From: an uncultured Lentisphaeria bacterium | GTDB taxonomy: Bacteria; Verrucomicrobiota; Lentisphaeria; Victivallales; Victivallaceae | DNA length: 7,581 nt | Direction of reading: 5' to 3' | Assembly (NCBI GenBank): GCA_937888615.1 | Contig: CALABZ010000432.1 | Span: 1-7,581 of the forward strand | Shown here: positions 1 to 6,012 of the stretch, piece by piece | How the letters are laid out: each line of letters opens with the position of its first letter | How positions within the stretch are numbered: position 1 is the first letter of the stretch | Made by a program: the position numbers and the translations under genes | Notes under the pieces: model-generated | What the model was told of the DNA's origin: nothing | Seen by the model: the letters and a program-made list of their open reading frames with translations, nothing else | The model's database searches: none

Positions 1-556
1 CCTGCGGCGTCATACCGACGCCGACCTTGTCCCGGAATTGCGGCCGCCGGGCCGCCGTATCCTGCACGCGCGATATCCGGACAGCATCAATCCGCCGGCA
101 AATCGAGCTCATAACCAACGGCAGGAAATCCATCAGGAATCCCGGATTCACCCCGGCGCCCACCACGGCCACGCCACGACGCCGGGCCATAATGTCGATT
201 TCGGCGGCCAAACGCGGAGCAGTCCGCCAGGGATACGCCAGTTCCTCACAGGTAGTCACCACCGGCACGGAGCAGGAAATGATTTCCTTCAGCGTTTCGG
301 CCACCGCCGAAAACGAGGAAACAGTGGTGAGAATCGCGGCATCCGCTTCAATCCGGTTCAACAAACCTCGAATGGAATTTCCAACCGTCACCCCATTGGG
401 TTCCCCGCCGGATAATTCGCCCAAATCCCGACTCTGCAATTCAGGCGCGGAATCCACCGCTCCCACAAATTCAAAATGTTCTTTATTCCGGGCTGCCCGG
501 ACAATCATCAACCCTACTTGCCCGGCACCGACCAAGACCAGCTTCAACTTTCTCAT
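1..556 (-). CDS. 2,4-diaminopentanoate dehydrogenase-like NAD(P) oxidoreductase (N-terminal part, runs off left edge)
   Basis: The 185 visible residues start with MRKLKLVLVGAGQVG, a dinucleotide-binding Rossmann loop, so the start at 556 leaves no room for a longer N-terminus. GAGGA seven bases upstream is a good ribosome-binding site. Further on are TTCEELAYPW (about 101-110), the family signature GAGVNPGFLMDFLPL (about 133-147) and RVQDTAARRPQFRDKVGVG (about 163-181). This order matches the dihydrodipicolinate-reductase-like family that includes clostridial 2,4-diaminopentanoate dehydrogenase (Ord), which oxidatively deaminates 2,4-diaminopentanoate with NAD(P). Family members are usually around 330-350 residues, so nearly half is outside the window. 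The gene begins inside the 3' end of the MFS gene, sharing 74 bases, and is probably co-transcribed and translationally coupled with it. No other ornithine-fermentation genes are visible, so the exact substrate is unknown; another amino or imino acid is possible. Confidence 0.8.
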   Translation of the reverse strand, partial: MRKLKLVLVGAGQVGLMIVRAARNKEHFEFVGAVDSAPELQSRDLGELSGGEPNGVTVGNSIRGLLNRIEADAAILTTVSSFSAVAETLKEIISCSVPVVTTCEELAYPWRTAPRLAAEIDIMARRRGVAVVGAGVNPGFLMDFLPLVMSSICRRIDAVRISRVQDTAARRPQFRDKVGVGMTPQ

Positions 557-1763
557 AACTATTCCTCAACCAAAGTATAATCAGAAACATCGGAATTAAC
601 AATGCAAACACCATCGCTCCGCTGTAAAAAATCCAGCGTACGCCATAATGGAATATGATATAACCGCCCATCACCGAACTGATCAGCGATCCTCCCACCC
701 GGGTACTGGCCGAAAGGCCGAATACGGAACCGCGCTTCGAAGGAGGCGTAGCCCGCGACAACATCGTCTGAAATACCGGATCAATGCCGCCCGCACAGAA
801 ATAATTGAAGAACCGCCCGACACCAAGCACACCCAGCGATTGCGCGCTCCCCTGGACAATCATCATCAACGCGGCGCCGATCACCGCCGGAACTACGATT
901 TTCCCCGGCGAGAAACGGTCGCTCAGGTATCCGAGCAGCAGTCCCGAAAATATCCCGGCAACCGCGGCAATCGCACTGATAATGGCGGTCCACTTGGCGG
1001 TTTCCTCCGGCCCATGAACCTCCTCTACCAACATCGCAATAAAAGGGTTATCAAAATTACGCGCCACCCCGATGAACAGGAACAAAATCAGAATGCTCCA
1101 GACAATCAGGCTGAAACGGGGAATCAGGCGTCTGTACACGGTCGGATTCAAACGTTCCATCGCGGCCTTTTTGCGGGATATGTCCCTGGGCGCAAAGTCT
1201 TCATCCACAAAAAACAGGACCAACGCCGCGGCCGACAACAGCATAAACCCACAAATGAAAAACGTCCAGGTAAACCCCAATTCACTGATGGTATACCCCC
1301 CCACCACGAAACCGAGCATATTCCCGCTCCAGAGCGCTGAACTGAGCGTGCCCAGGGCGAAACCGTGCCGCTCCTCGGGCGTCGTACTGCAAATCAGCGT
1401 CTGCGCCGCATTCACCGTCCCGGAAAATACCCCGACCATAAAGCGTAGGAACACCAGGATAAACGGCGCCGGTGCAAATGCCATCAGCGGCATGATCAGT
1501 CCGGACAAGATATTGGCCCGCAACAACATGATCTTACGTCCGTAACGGTCCGCCAATACCCCCCACAATGGCGTGAACATACAGAATCCAACCTGTCCGG
1601 CAAAATAGAACGCCGCCACCCAGGCCCCGCGTATATTGACATCGGCAATATCCAGTTTATCACGCAGAAACAACGGAATAAAGGGGACCACCGCGCCGAA
1701 TGCCGCCAGGGATAAAATTTGCGACAGCCAGACAAAAAACAGATTCTTTTTCCAGTTAACCAT
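483..1763 (-). CDS. MFS transporter, MdtG-like drug/metabolite efflux family
   Basis: This 426-residue polytopic inner-membrane protein has the layout of a 12-helix major facilitator. It opens with MVNWKKNLFFVWLSQ, resembling the start of E. coli MdtG. MFS motif A follows in the loop between helices 2 and 3 (GVLADRYGRK, residues 68-77), with the degenerate second-half copy GYLSDRFSPGK at about 278-288. The charged central loop is at about 187-213, and helix 12 ends near residue 400. The ATG at 1763 is preferred over a TTG seven codons upstream because AGGAG lies nine bases before it. The hydrophilic tail (about 400-426) is encoded partly in sequence shared with the next gene. Substrate cannot be read from the sequence; MdtG relatives export drugs, but the coupled dehydrogenase gene would also fit a metabolite carrier. 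Proton antiport is the expected mechanism for the family. Confidence 0.87.
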   Translation of the reverse strand: MVNWKKNLFFVWLSQILSLAAFGAVVPFIPLFLRDKLDIADVNIRGAWVAAFYFAGQVGFCMFTPLWGVLADRYGRKIMLLRANILSGLIMPLMAFAPAPFILVFLRFMVGVFSGTVNAAQTLICSTTPEERHGFALGTLSSALWSGNMLGFVVGGYTISELGFTWTFFICGFMLLSAAALVLFFVDEDFAPRDISRKKAAMERLNPTVYRRLIPRFSLIVWSILILFLFIGVARNFDNPFIAMLVEEVHGPEETAKWTAIISAIAAVAGIFSGLLLGYLSDRFSPGKIVVPAVIGAALMMIVQGSAQSLGVLGVGRFFNYFCAGGIDPVFQTMLSRATPPSKRGSVFGLSASTRVGGSLISSVMGGYIIFHYGVRWIFYSGAMVFALLIPMFLIILWLRNSYEKVEAGLGRCRASRVDDCPGSPE

Positions 1764-1939
1764 TCGGAGAAACTCCTGATTCAATCCGAATCAAGCAAAA
1801 AATCGGGTTTGAATGATGGACTCCATCCAGTGAAACCATATAAACGACATGTGGTTTAATTTACACCCGTAACGAAAATTTCCCAGCCTGGAATTGTAAA
1901 AAAAACAATTTTTATCCCCCTTCTCCCGGCCCGCAAAAT
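1764..1939 (-). promoter_or_regulatory. Leader/intergenic region upstream of the MFS gene
   Basis: This 176-base gap separates the glycosyltransferase stop from the MFS start. It holds no convincing ORF. On the minus strand it contains a 13-base palindrome GATGGA-N-TCCATC at 1815-1827, an AT inverted repeat AATGT-like (AATTGT, seven A/T bases, ACAATT) at 1892-1910, and a small hairpin-forming pair just before the Shine-Dalgarno. I could not assign a -35/-10 pair with good spacing; TTATAT near 1850 is a possible -10 only. The gap is long enough for an independent promoter, but read-through from the upstream gene is equally possible. Confidence 0.4.
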
Positions 1940-3322
1940 CTATGGTAAAACCCGATTGAAACGCCCGGCGACTTCCTCCGCCCGCGCCTTTTCGCCATCG
2001 GCCAACAACCGCTGAACAAGCAGGATCACACCCGGTCGAATCTGCTTGGCATAACCATCACCGGCCATCCGCCACAGATAATCCTCCGCCTTCGCATAGT
2101 GTTTGTTTTCGATCAACAACCGGCTTACCGCCGCGCGTTCATTGAACGTTCTCCGGCTGTCGGGGTTCACCCAGGTCATGGCAATGAATACCGTCATAAA
2201 CAGCAATGACAGCGTCAGGCGCCAGTATTCCCTCCTGCGCCACCAGCGATACAATGCCATGATTCCCGCACCCGCCAATATCGCAATCAAAGGCACCACC
2301 GGAATCCGGTAACGATAGAAAATTTCGAAATGCATCATGGTCCCCACAAAAACACAAACCATCCCCGTTGTCAACAGAAACAGTCTATTGGTTCGATTAT
2401 ACCACAATCCGATCAGCCATAATGCGACAAGGACATTGAACGGAACCAGAAACATCCCCAGAAATGGAATCATCTCCTGATGCGCATAAACCGATAGGCT
2501 GTTCGGCAGTTCATAGCTGGAGACGAAATCGAAAAAACGGGAAGACAGATGCCTCATGTACAACACAAATATATTGCCGGTCCCCTCACCCACTCCATCA
2601 ATATTGTCAAGCGGGATATTAATCCGCAAAGTCCCATAAACGACAAAATGAAAAACCACCACGCCAAGCACTGGAATCAGCAAGGCGGCAGTATAAACGG
2701 CAGAGGCTTTTTTTGACAGGCTTTTTCTTATTTTCGGAAACAGGCAGAATAATAGAGGAACCATACCGACAAACAGAAAAGTCTCTCTTCCCAACACACA
2801 CAAAGCACCGAAAATACCGGCAAAGGCAAACCATCTGTTTTTTCCGGTCCAACAGCCCAGGGCAATGAAATAGACCGTCAGGGAAAAGGTCAGAGCCAAA
2901 GGACCTGCCCGCAGAAAATCAAGCGAAATCAACAGCGCCGGGGCATAAAAGAAATACAGGAAAGCAGAAATCTGCCCGACATGTTTCCCCAAACGCATCA
3001 GTCTGGCTGTACGGTAAACCACAACCGGAATCAAAGCACAAACCGCAGCCTGCAGAATGCGCATTGCAATCAGGTTTTCACGGGCAACCAATGCTGCAAT
3101 GGACAAAAAAGCCGTATATGAAAAAGAATAATGATAAGATATCCCCGGCAAATTTCCGGCAAAAACCGAACCTACCCCCTGAAGCGTCGAAAGCTGGTCG
3201 GTCCCGGCCGCCGGCGGCGGGAACAGCCCCTCCCCCATCCCCTGTTTGAGTACGAAAAGTTCGCACAAAAAATACAGCAGATAGATGACCTTGCCAAAAT
3301 GTCGATTGATAAATCTGTTCAT
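1940..3322 (-). CDS. GT-C fold membrane glycosyltransferase (GT39/PMT-like)
   Basis: The 460-residue protein has many hydrophobic segments: about 10-26, 65-105, 115-155, 163-196, 207-228, 285-307, 315-330, 338-357 and 368-384. After the first helix comes an exposed loop with an acidic residue (GTDQLSTLQGV, Asp42), the position where GT-C enzymes carry their catalytic Asp. LGRETFLF (about 177-184) and YRYRIPVVPLIAILAG (about 336-351) resemble conserved segments of lipid-linked sugar transferases of the PMT/ArnT type. Such enzymes move a sugar from a polyprenyl-phosphate donor to protein or lipid on the outer face of the membrane; the acceptor here is unknown. Residues about 395-456 form a soluble tail with two amphipathic helical pairs resembling TPR units. 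The ATG at 3322 has only a weak GGA ribosome site, but the next Met is residue 29, beyond the first helix. It lies 59 bases after mtfA. Confidence 0.8.
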   Translation of the reverse strand: MNRFINRHFGKVIYLLYFLCELFVLKQGMGEGLFPPPAAGTDQLSTLQGVGSVFAGNLPGISYHYSFSYTAFLSIAALVARENLIAMRILQAAVCALIPVVVYRTARLMRLGKHVGQISAFLYFFYAPALLISLDFLRAGPLALTFSLTVYFIALGCWTGKNRWFAFAGIFGALCVLGRETFLFVGMVPLLFCLFPKIRKSLSKKASAVYTAALLIPVLGVVVFHFVVYGTLRINIPLDNIDGVGEGTGNIFVLYMRHLSSRFFDFVSSYELPNSLSVYAHQEMIPFLGMFLVPFNVLVALWLIGLWYNRTNRLFLLTTGMVCVFVGTMMHFEIFYRYRIPVVPLIAILAGAGIMALYRWWRRREYWRLTLSLLFMTVFIAMTWVNPDSRRTFNERAAVSRLLIENKHYAKAEDYLWRMAGDGYAKQIRPGVILLVQRLLADGEKARAEEVAGRFNRVLP

Positions 3323-3381
3323 TCAAACCATCCGATTGCCTTTGGCCCCATAAACTGACAAGTCAAGGGGCTTTCACTGAA

Positions 3382-4233
3382 TCAATGGTGCCCGGAATGC
3401 TCTGTAATTTCCCATTGTTTCGGGTCAAGCTTATAAAATTTCATTAATTCCGCGTACATTTCCGGGTGCATCTCGGACATGGCGGTAGGACTGCAGAAAA
3501 AGAGCTCGCTGATAACGGCAAAGAATTCCACCCGGTTCTCCGCACCGTATTCATCAATGATATGATATTCGCGGTGCTTGATATGCCTGCGTAATGTTTC
3601 GAACTCCCGTTGCATGATTCGGTCCCATAGTTCATAATCGGCCTGCGACTCAAGGGCGGGCGTACCATTGGCCACTCCGTTCACCTGATCGAGCTGGTGG
3701 GCGAATTCATGAACGACCACATTGTGGTGGCCATGCTGGCGGCGGGCGTCCGCCAGCGTGTCGGTCCACGACAAAACCAGCGAACCGCTGCCCCAGGATT
3801 CGCCCAGTTTCGCGACCTCCTCCTCCTCCACGATCTGCCCGCCGACCAAAACCCGGTGATCGGCGTAGTAGGCATGGGGATGGACGATGATCGTCCGGAG
3901 CTTCGGGAAAAAATCGGCGTCATTGTTCAGGATCAGCAAACAGGCCAGGGCGGCCACCGTCACCCGGACTTCGTCGTTAATTTCCTGCCCGTCGCACCCC
4001 TCAAAATCTTTTTCGTGCAGAAAAATAGCGATCTTCCCGTACAGCTTTTCCTTCAGGGGGTCCGGCAACTGGCGGCAGAGGATGATTTCATTGACAATCC
4101 CCTTTCGCTCACAGCTCAGGCCCTCGAGCGTATATTTTTCGCGGTGGTGCCGTTTGAAAAACCCGGACCAGCATGTCCAGGCGACAACGGCGACTCCGAT
4201 CGTGATTACAACTACAACATCCAGTAATTCCAT
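3382..4233 (-). CDS. mtfA: MtfA-like zinc metallopeptidase (peptidase family M90)
   Basis: The 283-residue product has an N-terminal membrane anchor (about 4-24) followed by a soluble peptidase. The zinc site VVVHEFAHQLDQVNG has His175, Glu176 and His179; the third ligand is probably Glu236 in RVEFFAVISELFF, about 60 residues downstream as in E. coli MtfA. The GESWGSGSLVLSW segment (about 144-156) is also typical. In E. coli, MtfA binds the repressor Mlc and so relieves repression of the PTS glucose gene ptsG, and it has aminopeptidase activity. The start at 4233 is chosen because AGGG lies five bases upstream and the protein then begins with the anchor; a reading 42 codons longer is open but would cross the predicted promoter. 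Whether an Mlc homologue exists here cannot be seen. The E. coli protein lacks this anchor, so the regulatory role may differ. Confidence 0.92.
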   Translation of the reverse strand: MELLDVVVVITIGVAVVAWTCWSGFFKRHHREKYTLEGLSCERKGIVNEIILCRQLPDPLKEKLYGKIAIFLHEKDFEGCDGQEINDEVRVTVAALACLLILNNDADFFPKLRTIIVHPHAYYADHRVLVGGQIVEEEEVAKLGESWGSGSLVLSWTDTLADARRQHGHHNVVVHEFAHQLDQVNGVANGTPALESQADYELWDRIMQREFETLRRHIKHREYHIIDEYGAENRVEFFAVISELFFCSPTAMSEMHPEMYAELMKFYKLDPKQWEITEHSGHH

Positions 4234-4313
4234 ACTAACCCTATGATTCCGGTATTTTATAAAATCGGACCGTTTACGAAAAATGCAAACCGATATGCAA
4301 AAATCATCCGAAT

Positions 4314-4342
4314 AATATACGGCGGTCCTGCGCGTTTTGCAA
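4314..4342 (-). promoter_or_regulatory. Predicted sigma70-type promoter of mtfA
   Basis: On the minus strand, TTGCAA (4337-4342) and TATATT (4314-4319) are separated by 17 bases and match the -35 and -10 consensus at four and five of six positions. Transcription would start near 4307, giving a leader of about 74 bases before the ATG at 4233. The -35 box is itself part of one of three TGCAAA repeats in this region. Confidence 0.5.
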
Positions 4343-4398
4343 ACCCGAATACAAATCAAAAACCCCGAAGAGTCCCGCAGCCGTCCCCTCTTCCCCGT

Positions 4399-4453
4399 TT
4401 CAAGCCTGTTTTTGTCGTTCCGCTCCGGTGTTTTTCGCGGAATACGGCTTGAA
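4399..4453. repeat. Nested inverted repeat upstream of the cyclase promoter
   Basis: An outer pair TTCAAGCC (4399-4406) and GGCTTGAA (4446-4453) is perfectly complementary over 8 bases. It encloses an inner pair TTCCGC (4418-4423) and GCGGAA (4437-4442). The right outer arm includes most of the predicted -35 box (4449-4454). The spacing inside is asymmetric (11 and 3 bases), so it could be two operator dyads or a cruciform or RNA-type stem. No upstream plus-strand gene would need a terminator here. Confidence 0.45.
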
Positions 4454-4477
4454 CATTTGAATACCCTGATGTATTAT
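4449..4477 (+). promoter_or_regulatory. Predicted sigma70-type promoter of the adenylate cyclase gene
   Basis: TTGAAC (4449-4454) and TATTAT (4472-4477) are separated by exactly 17 bases and match consensus at four and five of six positions. Transcription would begin near 4484, leaving a short leader of about 25 bases to the start codon at 4509. Confidence 0.6.
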
Positions 4478-4494
4478 ACCAGTGAAATATGATT

Positions 4495-4500
4495 GAGGAG
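4495..4500 (+). promoter_or_regulatory. Ribosome-binding site that fixes a TTG start for the cyclase
   Basis: GAGGAG lies eight bases before TTG at 4509. There is no ATG in frame before the transmembrane segment, so this strong site is what identifies the unusual start codon. Confidence 0.8.
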
Positions 4501-4508
4501 AAATATTT

Positions 4509-5474
4509 TTGGTTATCATATTGATTATCGCAGTCATTCTGGAAACGCTGCTGCTTTCGGCGGCGCTCGTGTGGTCTGTACTGCTGAAAAGCCGGCTGGA
4601 CCTCTACTCCGAGGCCTGCCCCCCGGACTCCCCCGGCGAAGAAACGGAAGATTCCGGACAGGAAGAACACGAACACCTGCGGTTAAAGGCCGCGGCCAAA
4701 AAACTGGTCGTTCAGAAAGAAGAACTCGAACAATGCCGGGAACAACTGCAATCCGCCCGGACGCAGGCCGCGACACTTCAGGACGAATTGGCCAAGGAAC
4801 AGGAGCATTCCGCCCGGTTGCTGCTGAACGTACTGCCTGCCAATATCGTGAATGAGCTCAAGACGACCGGCACCAGTAAACCGAAAAGTTTTGACGAAGT
4901 TACCGTTTTTGTTTCGGATATCGTTGATTTCACCCGCAAAAGCAGTTTCATGGATACCGATGTGGTATTCCGCGAACTCAATATGATCTTTACCGAATTC
5001 GACCGTATTTTCAAAGACCACGGCTGCGAACGGATCAAAACCATCGGCGACGCCTATATGGCCGTTTGCGGCATGGACAACACGTCCGATCCCCGCCAGG
5101 CCGTGAATATACTGAAAGCAGCCCTTGAGGCAATGGCCCATGTGCGCAAGCTGGAAACCGACAACCCTTATCACTGGCAGATGCGGATGGGAGTCCACAC
5201 CGGTCGGGTCGTCGGCGGAATCGTCGGTTCGGACAAATATATTTATGATGTTTTCGGCGATACAATCAACGTGGCGTCACGCATGGAACACGCCTCGGAA
5301 CCCATGCAGATCAACGTTTCCGAAGCCACTTACGCCTTGACCAAAGACCAATTCTCTTTCATCGCCCGCGGCCAGATCGAAACCAAGGGCAAGGGCTTCG
5401 TCAACATGTATTTCCTGAAGGATATCTACGATGGGACCACCACCTCGCTGACCGAGGAAATCCCCCGCTGGTAA
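4509..5474 (+). CDS. Membrane-anchored class III adenylate cyclase
   Basis: The 321-residue protein has one N-terminal transmembrane helix (about 2-26), a charged coiled-coil-like stretch (about 52-105), a short cyclase signalling-type linker (LLLNVLPANIVNEL) and a class III catalytic domain (about 127-305). Metal-binding aspartates are Asp137 (FVSDIVDFT) and Asp181 (IGDAYM). The residues that read the base are Lys177 (RIKTIGDAY) and Asp247 (YDVFGDT); a Lys/Asp pair is characteristic of ATP, whereas guanylate cyclases have Glu/Cys. The transition-state Asn254 and Arg258 (INVASR) are present, as are the C-terminal lysines of TKGKG (293, 295). All catalytic residues sit in one chain, so a homodimer with two active sites is expected, making cAMP in the cytoplasm. 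It starts with TTG, supported by GAGGAG eight bases upstream. No sensor domain such as HAMP, PAS or CHASE is seen, so input may come through the helix and coiled coil or a partner. Confidence 0.93.
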   Translation: MVIILIIAVILETLLLSAALVWSVLLKSRLDLYSEACPPDSPGEETEDSGQEEHEHLRLKAAAKKLVVQKEELEQCREQLQSARTQAATLQDELAKEQEHSARLLLNVLPANIVNELKTTGTSKPKSFDEVTVFVSDIVDFTRKSSFMDTDVVFRELNMIFTEFDRIFKDHGCERIKTIGDAYMAVCGMDNTSDPRQAVNILKAALEAMAHVRKLETDNPYHWQMRMGVHTGRVVGGIVGSDKYIYDVFGDTINVASRMEHASEPMQINVSEATYALTKDQFSFIARGQIETKGKGFVNMYFLKDIYDGTTTSLTEEIPRW

Positions 5475-5490
5475 ACCTCTGCAACCAACC

Positions 5491-5913
5491 TCAACGGGAA
5501 TGGGGAGGAACCGGAGCTTTGCCCGAAACCGGAACCGGTTGGGTGTCTTTCGCCGGTTTTGGCGGAGAAGGAAAGTCTTTCGTTTCCATCTCGATCTTGA
5601 TGTCCTCATGGCGCAATTCACGGTAAATCCCGTCGTCCACATAATTCAGGTGATCCGTCCCCACCGGTTGCTCGCTGGAAAGTGATGACAGCAGACGGTT
5701 CGAGCGTTTCAATTCACTGGTTATGACAACCATCTGCTCATGAATCTTCTTCATATACCCGGCAATGATGTTGAGTTCGGTGTCGTTACGATCCTTGAAA
5801 GTTTCGAATTTCCTGAAGTACGACATGGTCTTGATAATGGCAAGCATTACGATAAACCAGCTTATGATGCTCGAAAACAAAAGCACTTGAACACAAAATT
5901 CAGCCTTTAACAT
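5491..5913 (-). CDS. Small single-pass membrane protein with coiled-coil and proline-rich tail, unknown function
   Basis: I do not recognise this family. The 140-residue product has one hydrophobic helix (about 8-28), then a charged, mostly helical cytoplasmic stretch (about 31-80, for example KKIHEQMVVITSELKRSNRLL) that looks like a coiled coil. A polar segment follows, then a C-terminal tail rich in Pro, Lys and Ser (about 114-140, with PSPPKPAKD and APVPP). There is no signal-peptide cleavage site of note. The ATG at 5913 is preferred because GAGG lies five bases before it; earlier ATG/TTG codons at 5943 and 5949 would overlap the promoter. The gene has its own predicted promoter and ends 16 bases from the convergent cyclase stop. 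A scaffold or anchoring role would fit the architecture, but this is a guess. Confidence 0.75.
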   Translation of the reverse strand: MLKAEFCVQVLLFSSIISWFIVMLAIIKTMSYFRKFETFKDRNDTELNIIAGYMKKIHEQMVVITSELKRSNRLLSSLSSEQPVGTDHLNYVDDGIYRELRHEDIKIEMETKDFPSPPKPAKDTQPVPVSGKAPVPPHSR

Positions 5914-5931
5914 ACCCACCTCACTTTGTTG

Positions 5932-5960
5932 GTATATTATCATCTCCAATAGTATATTAT
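5932..5960. repeat. Two direct copies of GTATATTAT, 20 bases apart
   Basis: Identical nonamers at 5932-5940 and 5952-5960 lie in the leader of the small membrane protein gene. The distal copy overlaps the predicted -10 box; the nearer one provides a second possible -10. The 20-base spacing is about two helical turns, compatible with tandem sites for a DNA-binding protein, though AT-rich sequence makes chance repeats common. Confidence 0.4.
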
Positions 5961-5984
5961 AATGCAGAATGTTAAAAAGTTGAA
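5956..5984 (-). promoter_or_regulatory. Predicted promoter of the small membrane protein gene
   Basis: On the minus strand a perfect TATAAT (5956-5961) follows a weak -35 TTCAAC (5979-5984) with a 17-base spacer. Transcription would start near 5949, about 36 bases before the ATG at 5913. The surrounding A/T tracts would favour promoter activity. A transcript reading through from bioA is also possible because no GC-rich terminator stem is seen between them. Confidence 0.55.
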
Positions 5985-6012
5985 CAAAATTTCAAAAAAA
6001 AATTCGTTTTTT

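Larger units (their letters stand above)
4234..4508. promoter_or_regulatory. Divergent intergenic control region between mtfA and the adenylate cyclase
   Basis: These 275 bases contain no credible gene; the open frames here encode low-complexity Pro/Arg-rich peptides without ribosome sites. The region contains one promoter for each direction, three TGCAAA boxes (4284-4289, 4296-4301, 4338-4343) near the mtfA side, and a nested inverted repeat at 4399-4453 on the cyclase side. The predicted transcription starts are roughly 175 bases apart, so the two promoters do not overlap but could share a regulator bound between them. Confidence 0.55.

Noticed and set aside
648..1340. Long plus-strand open frame of 230 codons opposite the MFS gene
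   Set aside because: It is antisense to a clearly recognisable transporter and its product is rich in Arg, His and Gln, as expected of a shadow frame.
3323..3381. Promoter or terminator in the gap between mtfA and the glycosyltransferase gene
   Set aside because: A TTGACT is present but no -10 occurs at proper spacing, and the GCCCC/GGGGC stem has a long loop and no T tract; read-through from mtfA is simpler.
4234..4359. 42-codon longer N-terminus for the MtfA-like protein
   Set aside because: It would place cysteine- and arginine-rich residues before the membrane anchor, lacks a good ribosome site, and would overlap the predicted promoter; ATG at 4233 has AGGG five bases upstream.
4243..4452. 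Open frame of 69 codons on the plus strand in the divergent region
   Set aside because: It has no ribosome-binding site, a composition of Pro, Arg and Asn without domains, and crosses both the predicted mtfA promoter and the inverted repeat.
4509..5474. Guanylate cyclase assignment
   Set aside because: The base-reading residues are Lys and Asp rather than the Glu and Cys of guanylate cyclases.
5526..5559. Possible terminator for the cyclase (AAACCGG paired with CCGGTTT, plus an AACCGG-AA-CCGGTT palindrome)
   Set aside because: The stem is inside the coding sequence of the small membrane protein, has a 20-base loop and only a four-T run followed by G, so it is a poor intrinsic terminator.
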